A DNA stretch of 64,000 bases from Burkholderia sp. IMCC1007 (GTDB lineage: Bacteria; Pseudomonadota; Gammaproteobacteria; Burkholderiales; Burkholderiaceae). A program made the position numbers and the translations under genes. The notes beneath the pieces were generated by a model that saw only the letters and a program-made list of their open reading frames with translations, was not told where the DNA came from and did not search any database. The stretch spans positions 310,001 through 374,000 of the forward strand of contig NZ_JAPVQY010000001.1 of NCBI RefSeq assembly GCF_027257875.1, in the 5' to 3' direction. This document shows positions 17,009-26,835 of this stretch, in pieces. Numbering within the stretch: the stretch's first letter is position 1; each line of letters opens with the position of its first letter.

Positions 17009-18118
17009 ATGGATAAACCTTTTCGTGTGGGTATCGTAGGCCTGAGCGCTGACCGCGGGTGGGCCGCTACCGCACACATTCCCGCATTGCGCGCGCTCGC
17101 TGATCAGTTCGAGGTGGTGGGTGTGGCAAACACGAGCCTCGCGAGCTCGCAGGCGGCAGCGGCCGCTTTCGGCATTCCGCAGGCCTTCGCGAGCGTGGCT
17201 GAGCTCGTAGCGTCCGCGGACATCGATGTCGTCATTGTGACCGTCAAGGTTCCATACCATCGGGAGGTGGTATCGGCGGCGCTTGGGGCCGGAAAAAGCG
17301 TTTACTGCGAATGGCCGCTCGGCAACGGTTTAGCAGAAGCCGCTGAACTCGCACGACTCGCGGCCGAGAAAGGCGTGGTCGCAGTCACGGGAACGCAAGC
17401 GCTTGCCTCGCCTGAAGTCGCATTCGTTCGCCGGCTGATTGCCGAAGGCTACGTCGGCGATGTGCTGTCGTCGACATACAGCGGCGCAGGATTCAGCTGG
17501 GGCGAGCAGATTCCGTACGGCGACGCCTATGCAATGGATTCCAAAAACGGCGCAACCCTTCTTTCGGTAATCGGCGGGCATGCTATTGCTGCGGTGCAGT
17601 GGGTCTTGGGCCCGGTCCGGCAGGTCGATGCCGTGCTATCGCAACGCCGGAAGGTCGTGAGCGAAATCGGAACGGGGGAGAGCGTTCCGATGCGTACCCA
17701 CGATCACGTAATGATCAACGCTGTGCTTCAGTCGGGCGTGCCGTTGTCTATGCAACTGTGCGGCGGGCTGCCGCGTGGTACTGGGCTATTGTGGGAAATC
17801 AATGGCAGCGAAGGCGACTTGCGCATCACGGCGGCGGTCGAACAGGCGCCGGTGATAAACATCTCACCCTTACGCGTCGAAGGCGGCCGAAAAGGTACGG
17901 ACGGCTACCAAGAGCTTCCGGTTCCGGATTCGTATTACTTCGGCGTCGATGGCGCCGTCACCGCCCGCAATGTCGCGGGAATTTACAGGATGATGGGTGA
18001 TGATCTGCGTACCGGCGCTCGCACGGCGCCGAGCTTTGACGACGCGTTGGGATTGCATCGAACGCTTGATGCTATCGAAGAATCCAACGCAACCGGTCGA
18101 AGGATTCAAATCGCCTGA
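17009..18118 (+). CDS. Gfo/Idh/MocA-family NAD(P)-dependent oxidoreductase
   Basis: This 369-residue protein has an N-terminal Rossmann fold (FRVGIVGLSADRGWA, residues 5-19) and the family lysine region VKVPYHREVV...GKSVYCEWPL near 80-105. There the usual EKP is replaced by EWP, as in galactose/ketoglucose-type members. An AGGAAATA site supports the ATG at 17009. It is the last gene of the BKACE operon. It is likely a dehydrogenase or reductase of a ring-derived or sugar-like intermediate, with substrate unknown. Confidence 0.85.
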   Translation: MDKPFRVGIVGLSADRGWAATAHIPALRALADQFEVVGVANTSLASSQAAAAAFGIPQAFASVAELVASADIDVVIVTVKVPYHREVVSAALGAGKSVYCEWPLGNGLAEAAELARLAAEKGVVAVTGTQALASPEVAFVRRLIAEGYVGDVLSSTYSGAGFSWGEQIPYGDAYAMDSKNGATLLSVIGGHAIAAVQWVLGPVRQVDAVLSQRRKVVSEIGTGESVPMRTHDHVMINAVLQSGVPLSMQLCGGLPRGTGLLWEINGSEGDLRITAAVEQAPVINISPLRVEGGRKGTDGYQELPVPDSYYFGVDGAVTARNVAGIYRMMGDDLRTGARTAPSFDDALGLHRTLDAIEESNATGRRIQIA

Positions 18119-18492
18119 CATATTTGAGCAGATGCGTATTCAGTCGGGACGTTAGCCGGACGGGGCGCGAAGTGTATGCCAGCGAAGACTCCATCAGGTG
18201 GGATCACGTTGGCTGCTGCGCCGCGCCAATGATAGGCATGACCGGCTTTCCCCCGAGTAGGCAGCGTCGAACAGGCCCCGTCTCGCGTTGGCCGCTCGCG
18301 GTCGTTGCGGGGCGTCGAATAGACCATTATTTCGTCGCCCTTATGCGACTGCGGAAGCTAGCGTTTTCGAGGACGATCGCGACGTTTGAATTCGCTTCGC
18401 CCTCGCGCATCGGCATGTACGAAGCGAGCCCGCGGCCGTGCGCATGCTGCTCGAGGCTTCCTTAAGGAACGCGAGGAACGCGACGCTCTCCG
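18119..18492. other. Intergenic region between convergent operons, nothing recognised
   Basis: Short open frames exist here on both strands, but none carries a family-like pattern or a good ribosome-binding site. It separates the catabolic operon from the aldo/keto reductase. Confidence 0.4.
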
Positions 18493-19332
18493 CTACCGAG
18501 GCGTCGTGCTGTCCCATTCCGGCGCGAGCCCATGCGGATCGACAATCCGGCTGTTTTGCGTCGCCAGTCGATGTATTGCCGACATGTCGTCGTCGGCCAG
18601 CTCGAAATCGAAGATTGCAGTGTTCTGCGCGAGCCGTTCGACCTTCGATGTTCTCGAAAGTGCGACGACGCCATCTTGTTGCACAAGCCAGCGCAGCACG
18701 ATTTGCGCGACCGTCTTGCCGTAGCGTGCCGCAACCTCCTTGAGCACCTCATCGGAAAAGACTCGGCCGATTGCCATACCGCAATAGCTCGTGACCGCAA
18801 GCCCCGCTTGTCTCGTGCTTTCGATCAGCTTGGACTGCTTCAGGTACGGATGGTATTCGAATTGATTGGTCACAAGCGGTATCGTCGAAAGCTTTATGGC
18901 CTCAGCCAGCAGCGCACGATTAAAATTGCTGACGCCGATGTGACGTACCTTCCCGGATTTTGCTACCGCGTTCAACGCTTCAATTTGCTCTGCAAGCGGA
19001 ACGGTCGAACTTGGCCAGTGCAGCAACAGGAGGTCGATATAGTCCGTCTTGAGCTTGCGAAGGCTATCGTCGACAGAGGCCGCGAAATTTCGCGCCGAAT
19101 AGTTGCTGACCCAGACCTTGGTCGTGACGAAGACCTCCGATCGGGGAATGTGGGAGGCGGCGATACATTCTCCGATTGCCGCTTCGTTGCCGTAGATTTG
19201 CGCGGTGTCGATATGGCGGAAGCCAGCATCGAGGGCGGCTGGAAGAATGCGGTAAATGTCCAGTGCCGGCATTCCATAGGTGCCGTAACCCAGGGCGGGA
19301 ATGACTGCTCCGCCTGCATGAACGGTTTGCAT
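18493..19332 (-). CDS. Aldo/keto reductase
   Basis: This 279-residue TIM-barrel NADPH-dependent carbonyl reductase shows the catalytic tetrad regions: GFRHIDTAQIYGNE (Asp, Tyr near 41-49), VFVTTKVW (Lys near 72) and DLLLLHWP (His near 104). The late SRTSKVERLAQN stretch matches the NADP-binding end. It resembles 2,5-diketo-gluconate-reductase-type enzymes. It is on the same strand as the DoxX and pirin genes, 90 bp downstream of DoxX. Confidence 0.93.
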   Translation of the reverse strand: MQTVHAGGAVIPALGYGTYGMPALDIYRILPAALDAGFRHIDTAQIYGNEAAIGECIAASHIPRSEVFVTTKVWVSNYSARNFAASVDDSLRKLKTDYIDLLLLHWPSSTVPLAEQIEALNAVAKSGKVRHIGVSNFNRALLAEAIKLSTIPLVTNQFEYHPYLKQSKLIESTRQAGLAVTSYCGMAIGRVFSDEVLKEVAARYGKTVAQIVLRWLVQQDGVVALSRTSKVERLAQNTAIFDFELADDDMSAIHRLATQNSRIVDPHGLAPEWDSTTPR

Positions 19333-19421
19333 GATCGATTATTCGTGAACGGACCGGTAGAAGGAGTATGTGGCGCGTTGACGTAAAGTCGACGGCCGGA
19401 TTTGTCGAGCCGGGCTCTCGG

Positions 19422-19853
19422 TCAGGAAATCGGCAACCGGCGCGCCGATATCCGGCTGACACGACTATCGATGCTGAGCTTGCCGGCACCGAATGCCGAG
19501 AAACCGAGTAGGCCACCGGCCATCATCAGGTTCTTCACGAAATGAAGCATCTCGTTCAAATCGCCAAGCGTGTGATGGAAAATGAGGGCGGTTGCGATGC
19601 AATACGAAGCAAGCACGGATGAAACAGCGCGAGTTCGATAGCCGACGATCATCAAAATGCCACACGCGAGTTCGAATAGCATCGCGAAAATCAATCCTGG
19701 CCCGGCCGCTGGGAGCCCGAACGAGTCGATGTAGCTTGACGCGGTATACGGCCAGGCGAGCTTGGCGATTCCGCTGGCGATAAACCCGGCGGCGATGAGA
19801 ACACGCCCAGCAAGCGCACCGATATCGCGATACAGCGACTGCGCGTCGGGCAT
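19422..19853 (-). CDS. DoxX-family membrane protein
   Basis: This protein of about 144 residues has four predicted membrane helices and DoxX-type features (RVLIAAGFIASGIAKLAWP, FELACGILMIVGYRTR, FVKNLMMAGGLLGFSAFG). DoxX proteins in proteobacteria are linked to redox stress. The start at 19853 (MPDAQS) is preferred for a GGGGAC site; an upstream ATG adds eight residues. It sits 52 bp downstream of the pirin gene in the same direction, a common pairing. Confidence 0.85.
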   Translation of the reverse strand: MPDAQSLYRDIGALAGRVLIAAGFIASGIAKLAWPYTASSYIDSFGLPAAGPGLIFAMLFELACGILMIVGYRTRAVSSVLASYCIATALIFHHTLGDLNEMLHFVKNLMMAGGLLGFSAFGAGKLSIDSRVSRISARRLPIS

Positions 19854-19905
19854 GTCCCCGGCTCTATACCTGATCATTGGTGAAGTGACGATAAAGACGG
19901 TCAGG

Positions 19906-20820
19906 CTAGCCGATTCGCCCGGCACGGCGAAGTTGCATACCGATTTCGGCGATTCGTCGTTCGCCGGCACGTAACGCTTCCTCCGACGTGTGGACGGAGT
20001 AATAGCCGAGCGAGAGTTTGTATGGATGAGGGATGGCCGACGCGAGCACGAACTCTGCATCTCCACGGGCCTTGAACGTCAGCGCACCGCTCGACTCGCT
20101 GAATACGGCCAGTTCCGCGCTGAGCCATTGTCCGGCGGCCCGAAGTGAGCCGCGCTGAACACTGACCCACGCGATCTCGTGTCCGATCGGCGGCGTATAG
20201 GTCCATACCTGTTCGTCCGACAGCTTCACGTGCAGGTAGTTAATCCCGGCAGGCGCCGCGACCGGGCTCTGAATGTTCTGATGGTGGCCAAGTATGACCC
20301 TTGCCGGTCCGACTTGCGGAATACTGCTTGCAGACAGGTACTGGCTTTGAGCCGGCGCCAACTCCTGCTCGCGGGGCAATGCTATCCATAGCTGGTAACC
20401 GCGTACCGGGCCGCGGCCCGCCGGGCGTCCATCGTGCCAGACGCCGCCGCCGGCGTTCATCCACTCGACGCTACCTGCCGACATGAGCCCCGATGCGCCC
20501 GTCGTGTCTTCGTAGCGGATTTCGCCCTCGAGGAGGATCGTCGTCGTCGCGATGCCTGAATGGGGATGCATCGAGAATGCCGTTCCCGTATGGGCAGGAA
20601 TCTCGAAGTAGTCGAGAAAGACGAAAGGTTTCAGTAGTTCGCCGAGATCTCCGGGGCTGAACACTCGGTTGACAGGGCCGTGCTGCGTTCCTGCCGTTCG
20701 CGCGACGATCGTTCTCGTTGCGGGAAGATGCGTTTCAACGCTGAATGTATCGTTTGTGGCGATGGAATCGTATCCTGATCGCGCGGGCGAATGGATCAAT
20801 TTGGCCGTCGGAGAAGACAT
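19906..20820 (-). CDS. Pirin-family cupin protein
   Basis: This 304-residue protein has the pirin N-terminal cupin: FVFLDYFEIP near 70, then HPHSGIATTTILLEGEIRYED with metal-binding histidines near 85-100. A pirin C-terminal domain follows near 190-280. Pirins bind Fe(II) and may act as quercetinases or redox sensors. It is divergent from a LysR gene 106 bp away, which probably regulates it together with doxX and the reductase. Confidence 0.9.
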   Translation of the reverse strand: MSSPTAKLIHSPARSGYDSIATNDTFSVETHLPATRTIVARTAGTQHGPVNRVFSPGDLGELLKPFVFLDYFEIPAHTGTAFSMHPHSGIATTTILLEGEIRYEDTTGASGLMSAGSVEWMNAGGGVWHDGRPAGRGPVRGYQLWIALPREQELAPAQSQYLSASSIPQVGPARVILGHHQNIQSPVAAPAGINYLHVKLSDEQVWTYTPPIGHEIAWVSVQRGSLRAAGQWLSAELAVFSESSGALTFKARGDAEFVLASAIPHPYKLSLGYYSVHTSEEALRAGERRIAEIGMQLRRAGRIG

Positions 20821-20926
20821 GGTGCTGATGTTCCCTGTCGGGTTTATGTCAGTGCAGGTTAGCCGTTGCTCGCGTGAAGAAGAAGCCAAAATATTTCGAT
20901 GCGTTCCATCGTCAGGAGCGATACAT

Positions 20927-21829
20927 ATGCTGGATGGTGTTTCCCTTGATCAGCTTCGTACGTTCATAGCAGCAGCGGACGAGGGAAGTTTTTCCGCTGC
21001 TGGCCGCCGGCTGCGCCGCGCGCAGTCGGTCGTCAGCCAGACGCTTGCGAATCTCGAAGGGCAGATTGGCGTGACGCTGTTCGACCGTAGTGGGCGCTAT
21101 CCGCGGTTGACGGCAGAAGGCGCGGTGCTGATCAGCGAAGCACGTGCCGTCGTGCGCGGAATGGACGGATTCAAGGCCCGCGCTCGGGATTTGTCGGGTG
21201 GCCTCGAACCCGAGCTGGCTGTGTCAGTCGACGCGCTCTATCCGATGGACCGGCTGACCGCCGCCGTCCACGCCTTTGCGCAAGTGTTCCCCGATACACC
21301 GGTGCGCCTCTCTGTCGAGGCGCTGGGTGGCGTGACGAAGCGAGTGCTGGACGGTGCTTGTCGTCTCGGGATTATCGGATCAATGCCGTTCGTTCCCGAC
21401 GAGTTGGCTGCCGAGAAAGTTCTGGACGCGAGCATGGTGACCGTCGTCGCAAGCACACATCCGCTAGCGTCAATCGATCGTGTCTTCAGGACGCACGAGC
21501 TCGAGCACCACGTTCAGCTTGTGCTCACCGATAGCACGGATATGACGATCGGCAAGAACTTCGAGGTCTTGTCGCCGTTCACGTGGAAGTTGGCGGATAT
21601 GCATACGAAGCATGTGTTTCTTCGGGCCGGATTTGGATGGGGGCACATGCCGATGTCGATGGTGCGCGAGGACCTCGAGTCCGGCGTGCTAAAACGGCTC
21701 CGTCTCGACAAATTCGAGCCTTCAATACCAGTGCTGCCAATGTTTGTCGTATATCGCAAGGATGAGCCGCCCGGTCCCGCCGGCGCGTGGTTCATGAAGG
21801 CGCTGAAGGACGGTGCTGTACCGCAGTGA
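20927..21829 (+). CDS. LysR-family regulator divergent from pirin-doxX
   Basis: This 300-residue protein starts with the LysR helix-turn-helix (LRTFIAAADEGSFSAAGRRL, residues 9-28; SVVSQTLANLEGQIG) and continues with an inducer-binding domain. The start is supported by a CAGGAGCG site. Its position suggests control of the divergent pirin operon and itself. The effector cannot be read from sequence. Confidence 0.9.
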   Translation: MLDGVSLDQLRTFIAAADEGSFSAAGRRLRRAQSVVSQTLANLEGQIGVTLFDRSGRYPRLTAEGAVLISEARAVVRGMDGFKARARDLSGGLEPELAVSVDALYPMDRLTAAVHAFAQVFPDTPVRLSVEALGGVTKRVLDGACRLGIIGSMPFVPDELAAEKVLDASMVTVVASTHPLASIDRVFRTHELEHHVQLVLTDSTDMTIGKNFEVLSPFTWKLADMHTKHVFLRAGFGWGHMPMSMVREDLESGVLKRLRLDKFEPSIPVLPMFVVYRKDEPPGPAGAWFMKALKDGAVPQ

Positions 21830-21936
21830 CGAAGACACACCGGCTTCGGGCTTGCTTGTTGCTCGCAGCGCCCGCCGCGCTGTCTTGTCTCGCTGTCCCG
21901 ACGGCGCGTTGTCGACTTCGTTCAGTTCGGGCGGCG

Positions 21937-22197
21937 CTAGCTCTTCCATCCATGCCAGCGTGATTCTGCGACAAGCGCAACGCAATGTTGATGGAACCGC
22001 CGTCCGGTCTCAGTCAATGACACGCTGCGGCTCGTGCGATGCAGCAGTCGCACGCCCAACTCTTCTTCCAGCGCGCGGATGCACCGGCTGAGCCTCGACG
22101 TCTGCGCGCCGAGGCTGCGGGCTGCTGCCGTGAGGCTGCCATGTTCGATCACTTCCGCGAAGGGCCGGAGATCGTTGAGGTCGGTGATCTGGTTCAC
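21937..22197 (-). pseudogene. LysR regulator remnant (N-terminal DNA-binding part only)
   Basis: About 87 residues remain, with a clear LysR helix-turn-helix (LRPFAEVIEHGSLTAAARSL and LSRCIRALEEELGVRLLHRT). The frame stops where the linker helix should continue, and no effector-binding domain follows. It starts with GTG and is divergent from the second pirin gene, which its intact ancestor probably controlled. Confidence 0.8.
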
Positions 22198-22372
22198 GGG
22201 TGGTCCTCGCGTCGAGATCGTTCTATGAGAAGCAAAGATACGTTCTAAATGCGGAGATATGCAGACAATCGTTGCGCGCCTAGCATACTCACATCGCGCG
22301 GTGCTGGCAGATGTCAATGCGGCGCCGGCCAGCAACGACCCGCGCAGCGGGCGACAGGAAAAGGATTCGGAA

Positions 22373-23071
22373 ATGCTTATCCATCGACGATGGGCGTCAC
22401 TGGACAGCCGAGATATCGGTTGGTTGCGCGCGAAACACCATTTCGCGGTCAGCGCCGACGGCAATCTCGAACACGGTGCATTGGGCCCGCTGATTGTCTG
22501 GAACGATGACGAGATTGCCGTTGGCAGTGGTTTTCCGATGCATGGTCATCGCGACATGGAAATCATCACGTATGTTCGACAAGGGGTTCTCGGCCATCGT
22601 GACACTTTGGGATCCGAAGGAACGATCGGCACAGGCGACGTCCAGGTGATGAGCGCTGGCATGGGTATCCGCCATGCCGAATTCAATATGGGCGACATTC
22701 CGCTCAAGCTCTATCAGATCTGGCTGGTGCCGCGTGCAGGCGGTGGAACGCCCGGATGGGGAACGAAACGCTTTCCGAAGAGTGACCGGTCCGGCCGCTT
22801 CGTCGTACTGGCGAGTGGCTTTCCCGACGACGAGGGCGCACTGGCGATTCGTGCGGATGCCCGCGTGCTCGGCGCGACGCTGAAGCAGGGCGAGAAGATC
22901 GAGCAGCAGTTGAGCTTGACTCGCCATGCATATCTCGTTGTCGCGTCGGGAAGCGTGGTAGTGAACGGCGAACGCGTAGGTCAGCTCGACGGCGCGGTGA
23001 TCGCGGATGTATCGGTTGTCGAAATTTCTGCCCTCGAAAATTCTGAGTTGGTGATGGTGGACGCCGGCTGA
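22373..23071 (+). CDS. Pirin-family protein (YhhW/quercetinase-like)
   Basis: This 232-residue pirin of the short YhhW type has the metal motif [19 protein letters not shown] (histidines near 57-59) and [18 protein letters not shown], with a late second cupin half. The ATG at 22373 follows an AAGGATTCGGA stretch. It is the second pirin within 3 kb and differs in type from the one at 19906, so they are not a recent duplication. Confidence 0.9.
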   Translation: MLIHRRWASLDSRDIGWLRAKHHFAVSADGNLEHGALGPLIVWNDDEIAVGSGFPMHGHRDMEIITYVRQGVLGHRDTLGSEGTIGTGDVQVMSAGMGIRHAEFNMGDIPLKLYQIWLVPRAGGGTPGWGTKRFPKSDRSGRFVVLASGFPDDEGALAIRADARVLGATLKQGEKIEQQLSLTRHAYLVVASGSVVVNGERVGQLDGAVIADVSVVEISALENSELVMVDAG

Positions 23072-23090
23072 GTGCCTTGACTTCTTTGAT

Positions 23091-23219
23091 GATGGCCGGT
23101 ATGGCGCGACGACGATCGCGGGCGGGCAGGGGCAGCGGCAGCCGACCGGGATCGAGCTCGCCGGCGCGCGTCATCAGGGCGAGCTGATTGCCCGAACCGC
23201 CAACAAGTTGTTCGGCTGA
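23091..23219 (+). pseudogene. WrbA-type NAD(P)H:quinone oxidoreductase C-terminal remnant
   Basis: The frame reads [15 protein letters not shown], then [21 protein letters not shown] and stop. This matches the end of WrbA flavodoxin-like quinone reductases. No start codon or flavodoxin domain precedes it; sequence immediately upstream belongs to the pirin gene. It is a decayed fragment. Confidence 0.8.
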
Positions 23220-23318
23220 GCGTCGGGACCACTAATCGTCTGGCAGGCGTGCAAGCAACGGGCGGGAAAACATTGTCCCGACCGTCGCCAAGAACCGTTG
23301 CTGTCATGACTTTGCGAT

Positions 23319-24284
23319 TTGAATGAGCTGACGATGAAGAATCTTTCTACCGCATACGCTTCGACGGATTTTGTGGTGACGCATGCTCTCGACCCATCTG
23401 ATGCGATCGTCATTGCAAAGATGCGAGCCGGCATGCGGGCCGCGAAAGGCATACGAATCGGTGTCGAAGCGCGAGATTCATTTGATTCGATGATGGAGAG
23501 CGTGTTGCCGCACGATGGCGCCACGTTTGAATTCGACACGATCGGCGGGGTGCCCGGTTATTGGGTGTATCCGCGGCATTATCGATCCGACGATGCGATC
23601 CTCCACCTGCATGCCTGATGGTTCAATTTCGGGTCTGCTGCCGCCTTTCGCCATTTTGTTTCGCAGATTGCAACAAGGGCCGGAGCGAAGGCCTTCATCC
23701 CGGACTATCGGCTGGCCCCCGAGCATGCGTTTCCGGCGGCCACCGACGATGTATTGGCGAGCTATCGAGGACTCGTCGAAAGAGGAATTCGCCGGATCGC
23801 CGTCACGGGGGATTCGGCCGGGGGCGACCTCGCGCTCGGACTCGCTGCGCGTATCGTCGGCGACGCGACACTAGTCGGCGTAGCTGTGTTGTCGCCCGTC
23901 ACCGACCTGACGCTGTCTGCGGACACCTACGAGTCGCGTGCGGATGCCGATCCGCTTTTTACGCGCGCGCAGGTGGCCGAGCTAGTCAATGCGTATCTGC
24001 GAACGGCTGATCCGAAACATCCGCTGGCGTCGCCGCTCTATGCCCGGTTATCGGGCGTGCCCCCTGTTCGCGTCCATGTTGGAGACGACGAGGTGTTGCT
24101 TGACGATTCACGCCGGTTTGTCGAGCGGGCAATTGCTGCGGGTGTCGATGCGAAACTTGATGTCTGGATGGGGATGCCGCACGGGTTTGCCGGCAGCGTT
24201 GGGCGATTGCACGCGTCGGCGCAAGCGCTAGACGAAATCGGTGCATTCGTTGCCGAACGACTGCTGCACGGTGCCGATTCGTGA
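23319..24284 (+). pseudogene. HSL-family alpha/beta hydrolase interrupted by an in-frame stop
   Basis: One frame spans about 321 codons with a single TGA at 23616-23618. Before it lies the N-terminal part ending in DDAILHLHA. After it come WFNFGSAAAFRHFV, FIPDYRLAPEHAFPAA, the nucleophile GDSAGGDLALG, the Asp region HVGDDEVLLDD and a late MPHGF with the catalytic His. The stop falls where the oxyanion-hole HGGG motif should be, so neither half can form an active esterase. The same family forms the C-terminal half of the fusion at 28492. Confidence 0.85.
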
Positions 24285-24438
24285 TTGCACTGATCTGGAT
24301 GGCGAGGCGCTGCACCGTTCGGAACAGGTTCGAGCGGGTGATAGGAGCTTGTGAAGAGTTTTCTTTGCGGTGAGCAGACTCTTATGCTCGAACTACCCTG
24401 AGCAACGTGATTAGTTTACCTGCCGGTAAAGGTCTTCG

Positions 24439-24564
24439 ATGACCTTCGACGGCGTGCTGCCGATCAAGCGTTCGACGTTCAACATCGGCACCGGCGAGTG
24501 GAAGGACACGTCGATCGTCGCCGACGAAGTGCAGATCAAGTTCCATCTCGTCGCCACTAAGTAA
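24439..24564 (+). pseudogene. YceI-family C-terminal remnant
   Basis: Only about 41 codons remain ([20 protein letters not shown], then KFHLVATK and stop). They match the last strands of YceI lipocalin-like proteins. A stop codon lies just upstream in frame. It directly precedes a complete YceI gene, as expected from a former tandem pair. Confidence 0.75.
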
Positions 24565-24628
24565 GCGGCGAGTTCTCGCGTCACCCAATTGCCGCGCGAT
24601 GGCGCGGCGCTGTTCCAAGGAGAAAGAG

Positions 24629-25207
24629 TTGAAAAAGCATCTGATCATCGCCGCGGGCACTCTGGCCGCTTCGCTGTCATTCTCGGCGTTCGCCGCCACC
24701 GCGACGTACCAGTTCGATCCGAGCCATACGTACCCGAGCTTCGAGGCTGACCATATCGGCGGCCTGTCGGTCTGGCGCGGCAAGTTCGACAAGTCGAGCG
24801 GCACCGTGACGCTCGACCGCGCGGCGAAGACCGGCAGGGTCGACGTGACGACCGACATCGCGTCGATCCACACGGGCAGCGAGAAGCTCGACGAGCACCT
24901 GCAGACCGCCGAGTTCTTCGATGCGGCGAAGTTCCCGCAGGCGAACTACAAGGGCACGATCAAGTTCGACGGCGACAAGCCGGTGGCGGTGGTCGGCAAC
25001 CTGACGATGCACGGCGTCACGAAGCCGTTGACGCTGAAGATCGATGCGCTCAAGTGCATGCCGCATCCGATGCTCAAGCGTGAAGTGTGCGGTGTCGACG
25101 CGGTCGGCGAATTCAGCCGCGACGACTTCGGCCTCGACTACGGCAAGCAGTACGGCTTCAATATGAAGACCAAACTGCTCATATCCGCTGAAGCACTCAA
25201 GCAATAA
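24629..25207 (+). CDS. YceI-family periplasmic protein
   Basis: This 192-residue protein has a signal peptide ([21 protein letters not shown]) and YceI features: [18 protein letters not shown] near 28 and [17 protein letters not shown] near 130. YceI proteins are lipocalin-like and bind isoprenoid or other amphiphilic ligands in the periplasm. The best start is TTG at 24629, because AAGGAGAAAGAG precedes it and no ATG or GTG is placed well. Confidence 0.88.
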   Translation: MKKHLIIAAGTLAASLSFSAFAATATYQFDPSHTYPSFEADHIGGLSVWRGKFDKSSGTVTLDRAAKTGRVDVTTDIASIHTGSEKLDEHLQTAEFFDAAKFPQANYKGTIKFDGDKPVAVVGNLTMHGVTKPLTLKIDALKCMPHPMLKREVCGVDAVGEFSRDDFGLDYGKQYGFNMKTKLLISAEALKQ

Positions 25208-25323
25208 CCCGGAGGCTGGTCTCATGAAACTGCTACGGGCGATCACATCGCCGAAGACGGAGACTGCTGCACTTGCGTCGTGACGCTGCAGCGCCACAGT
25301 AAAATATTGAGTGGAGAGCAATT

Positions 25324-26220
25324 GTGTCGAACACCCGAAAATTGATCGCCGTTGTCGGTGCAACTGGCCAGCAAGGTGGTGCGGTGGTGCGCGCGCTGCA
25401 GGAGAGTGGCCAATTCAAAGTGCGCGCGTTGACCCGTAATCCGGCCAAGCATCCGACGCTCGGTGACGAAGTCGTTCTGGCGGATTTCAATCGTCCGGAA
25501 ACGCTCGAGGCCGCATTTTCCGGCGCACATGGTGTTTTCCTGGTGACGAACGCGTGGGAAGCAGGCACCGAGGAATTCGACCAGGCGCTTGCCGCCGTCA
25601 GCGCGGCGAAGGGCGCTGGCGTGCAGCATTTCATCTGGTCGACGCTTCCGAACGTGGAAACGATCAGCCTCGGCAAGATCAACGTCCCGCATTTCACGAA
25701 CAAGGCGAAAGTTGAGCGTATCGTGAGCGAAGCCGGCTTTGCCAGCCACACGTTTGTTATCGCGTCATTCTATTATCAAAATCTGATCGGCGTCATGGCC
25801 CCTCAGAAGCAATCGGACGACGCCGTGGGTTGGGCACTGCCGCTCGATCCCGCGCGACGAGTCTTCCACATGGGCGACGTCACTGAGCTTGGCCGCATCG
25901 TGGCTGGTGCGTTCGCACATCCGAATCTCGTGGGGCACGGTGAGTATTTGCCGCTTGTCGGTGATTTTCTAAGCTTCAACGAAATCATCGAGATTCTGAA
26001 TCGCCAGGGAAACAAGCTTGTATTCAAGCAAGTTCCGCACGACGTTTTTTCTGGCTGGTTTCCGGGTGCCGAGCGCGTCGCAGCGATGCTCGAGTATTTC
26101 GAAGCACACACTTATCTCGGCTCGGATTCGCGCGAGGCGATCTCGCTCGCGAACCAGGTCGCTGGCCGCCAGCCGACGAAATTTGCGGAATGGGCCAAAG
26201 CCAACTTCACGATCAGTTGA
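25324..26220 (+). CDS. NmrA-like NAD(P)-binding protein
   Basis: This 298-residue atypical SDR has VVGATGQQGGAVVRALQ at residues 10-26 as the dinucleotide-binding loop, and an NmrA-type IWSTLPNVETIS stretch. It has no clear YxxxK pair, so it may be a redox sensor or an enzyme such as a quinone/ether reductase. It starts with GTG after GGAGAGC. It is likely co-transcribed with the VOC protein 86 bp downstream. Confidence 0.87.
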   Translation: MSNTRKLIAVVGATGQQGGAVVRALQESGQFKVRALTRNPAKHPTLGDEVVLADFNRPETLEAAFSGAHGVFLVTNAWEAGTEEFDQALAAVSAAKGAGVQHFIWSTLPNVETISLGKINVPHFTNKAKVERIVSEAGFASHTFVIASFYYQNLIGVMAPQKQSDDAVGWALPLDPARRVFHMGDVTELGRIVAGAFAHPNLVGHGEYLPLVGDFLSFNEIIEILNRQGNKLVFKQVPHDVFSGWFPGAERVAAMLEYFEAHTYLGSDSREAISLANQVAGRQPTKFAEWAKANFTIS

Positions 26221-26306
26221 CCACGTGAAAATGTCTCGTTTCGTGCGATTGAACATTGTTGTGATCGCGTCTGTGAAATTTCCATCCACTGCACAAGGAA
26301 AATCCA

Positions 26307-26759
26307 ATGACTGATTTCGCAAAACCGAGAGCAATCGGCTTCAACCACGTAGCGCTGGAAGTCGGCGATATCGACGAAGCGCTGGAGTTCTATGGCCGAA
26401 TCTTCGAATTTGAACTCCGCGGGAAAAGCAAGGCAATGGCGTTTATTGATCTCGGCGATCAATTTATCGCATTGCAGGCAGGACGCAAACAGCCAGTGGA
26501 TGATGGCCGACATGTCGGCCTCGTCGTCGACGACAAGGCGGCGGCGCACGCCGCCCTGAAGGCAGCGGGAGTCAAGTTGCTCGACGGTCCGTTTCTGGAT
26601 TTTCTCGACCCGTGGGGAAATCGGATCGAGATCGTTGGCTACGACAATATTCAGTTCACCAAGGCTCCGAACGTTCTGCGCGGTATGGGTCTGTCACATT
26701 TGACCAAGAACGAAAGTGCGAAAAGGGAGCTGGCGGAAAAGGGGATGTCGGAGAATTAG
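26307..26759 (+). CDS. VOC/glyoxalase-family protein
   Basis: This 150-residue protein has two beta-alpha-beta-beta-beta modules: FNHVALEVGDIDEALEFYGRI near 12, then HVGLVVDDKAAAHAALKAAG and DPWGNRIEIVGYD. The metal-ligand positions H14 and a late Glu look present. The family includes glyoxalases, extradiol dioxygenases and fosfomycin-resistance enzymes; the reaction cannot be assigned. Confidence 0.88.
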   Translation: MTDFAKPRAIGFNHVALEVGDIDEALEFYGRIFEFELRGKSKAMAFIDLGDQFIALQAGRKQPVDDGRHVGLVVDDKAAAHAALKAAGVKLLDGPFLDFLDPWGNRIEIVGYDNIQFTKAPNVLRGMGLSHLTKNESAKRELAEKGMSEN

Positions 26760-26835
26760 CGTTGTTCGCATGACTTGTGGGCGATGCTCAAGAATTATAA
26801 AGAGCGTTCATAATGTTTAAATTGACATATTTGAG

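Noticed and set aside
18124..18465. 113-codon frame in the gap after the Gfo/Idh gene
   Set aside because: No recognisable pattern, no good ribosome-binding site and biased composition typical of spurious high-GC frames.
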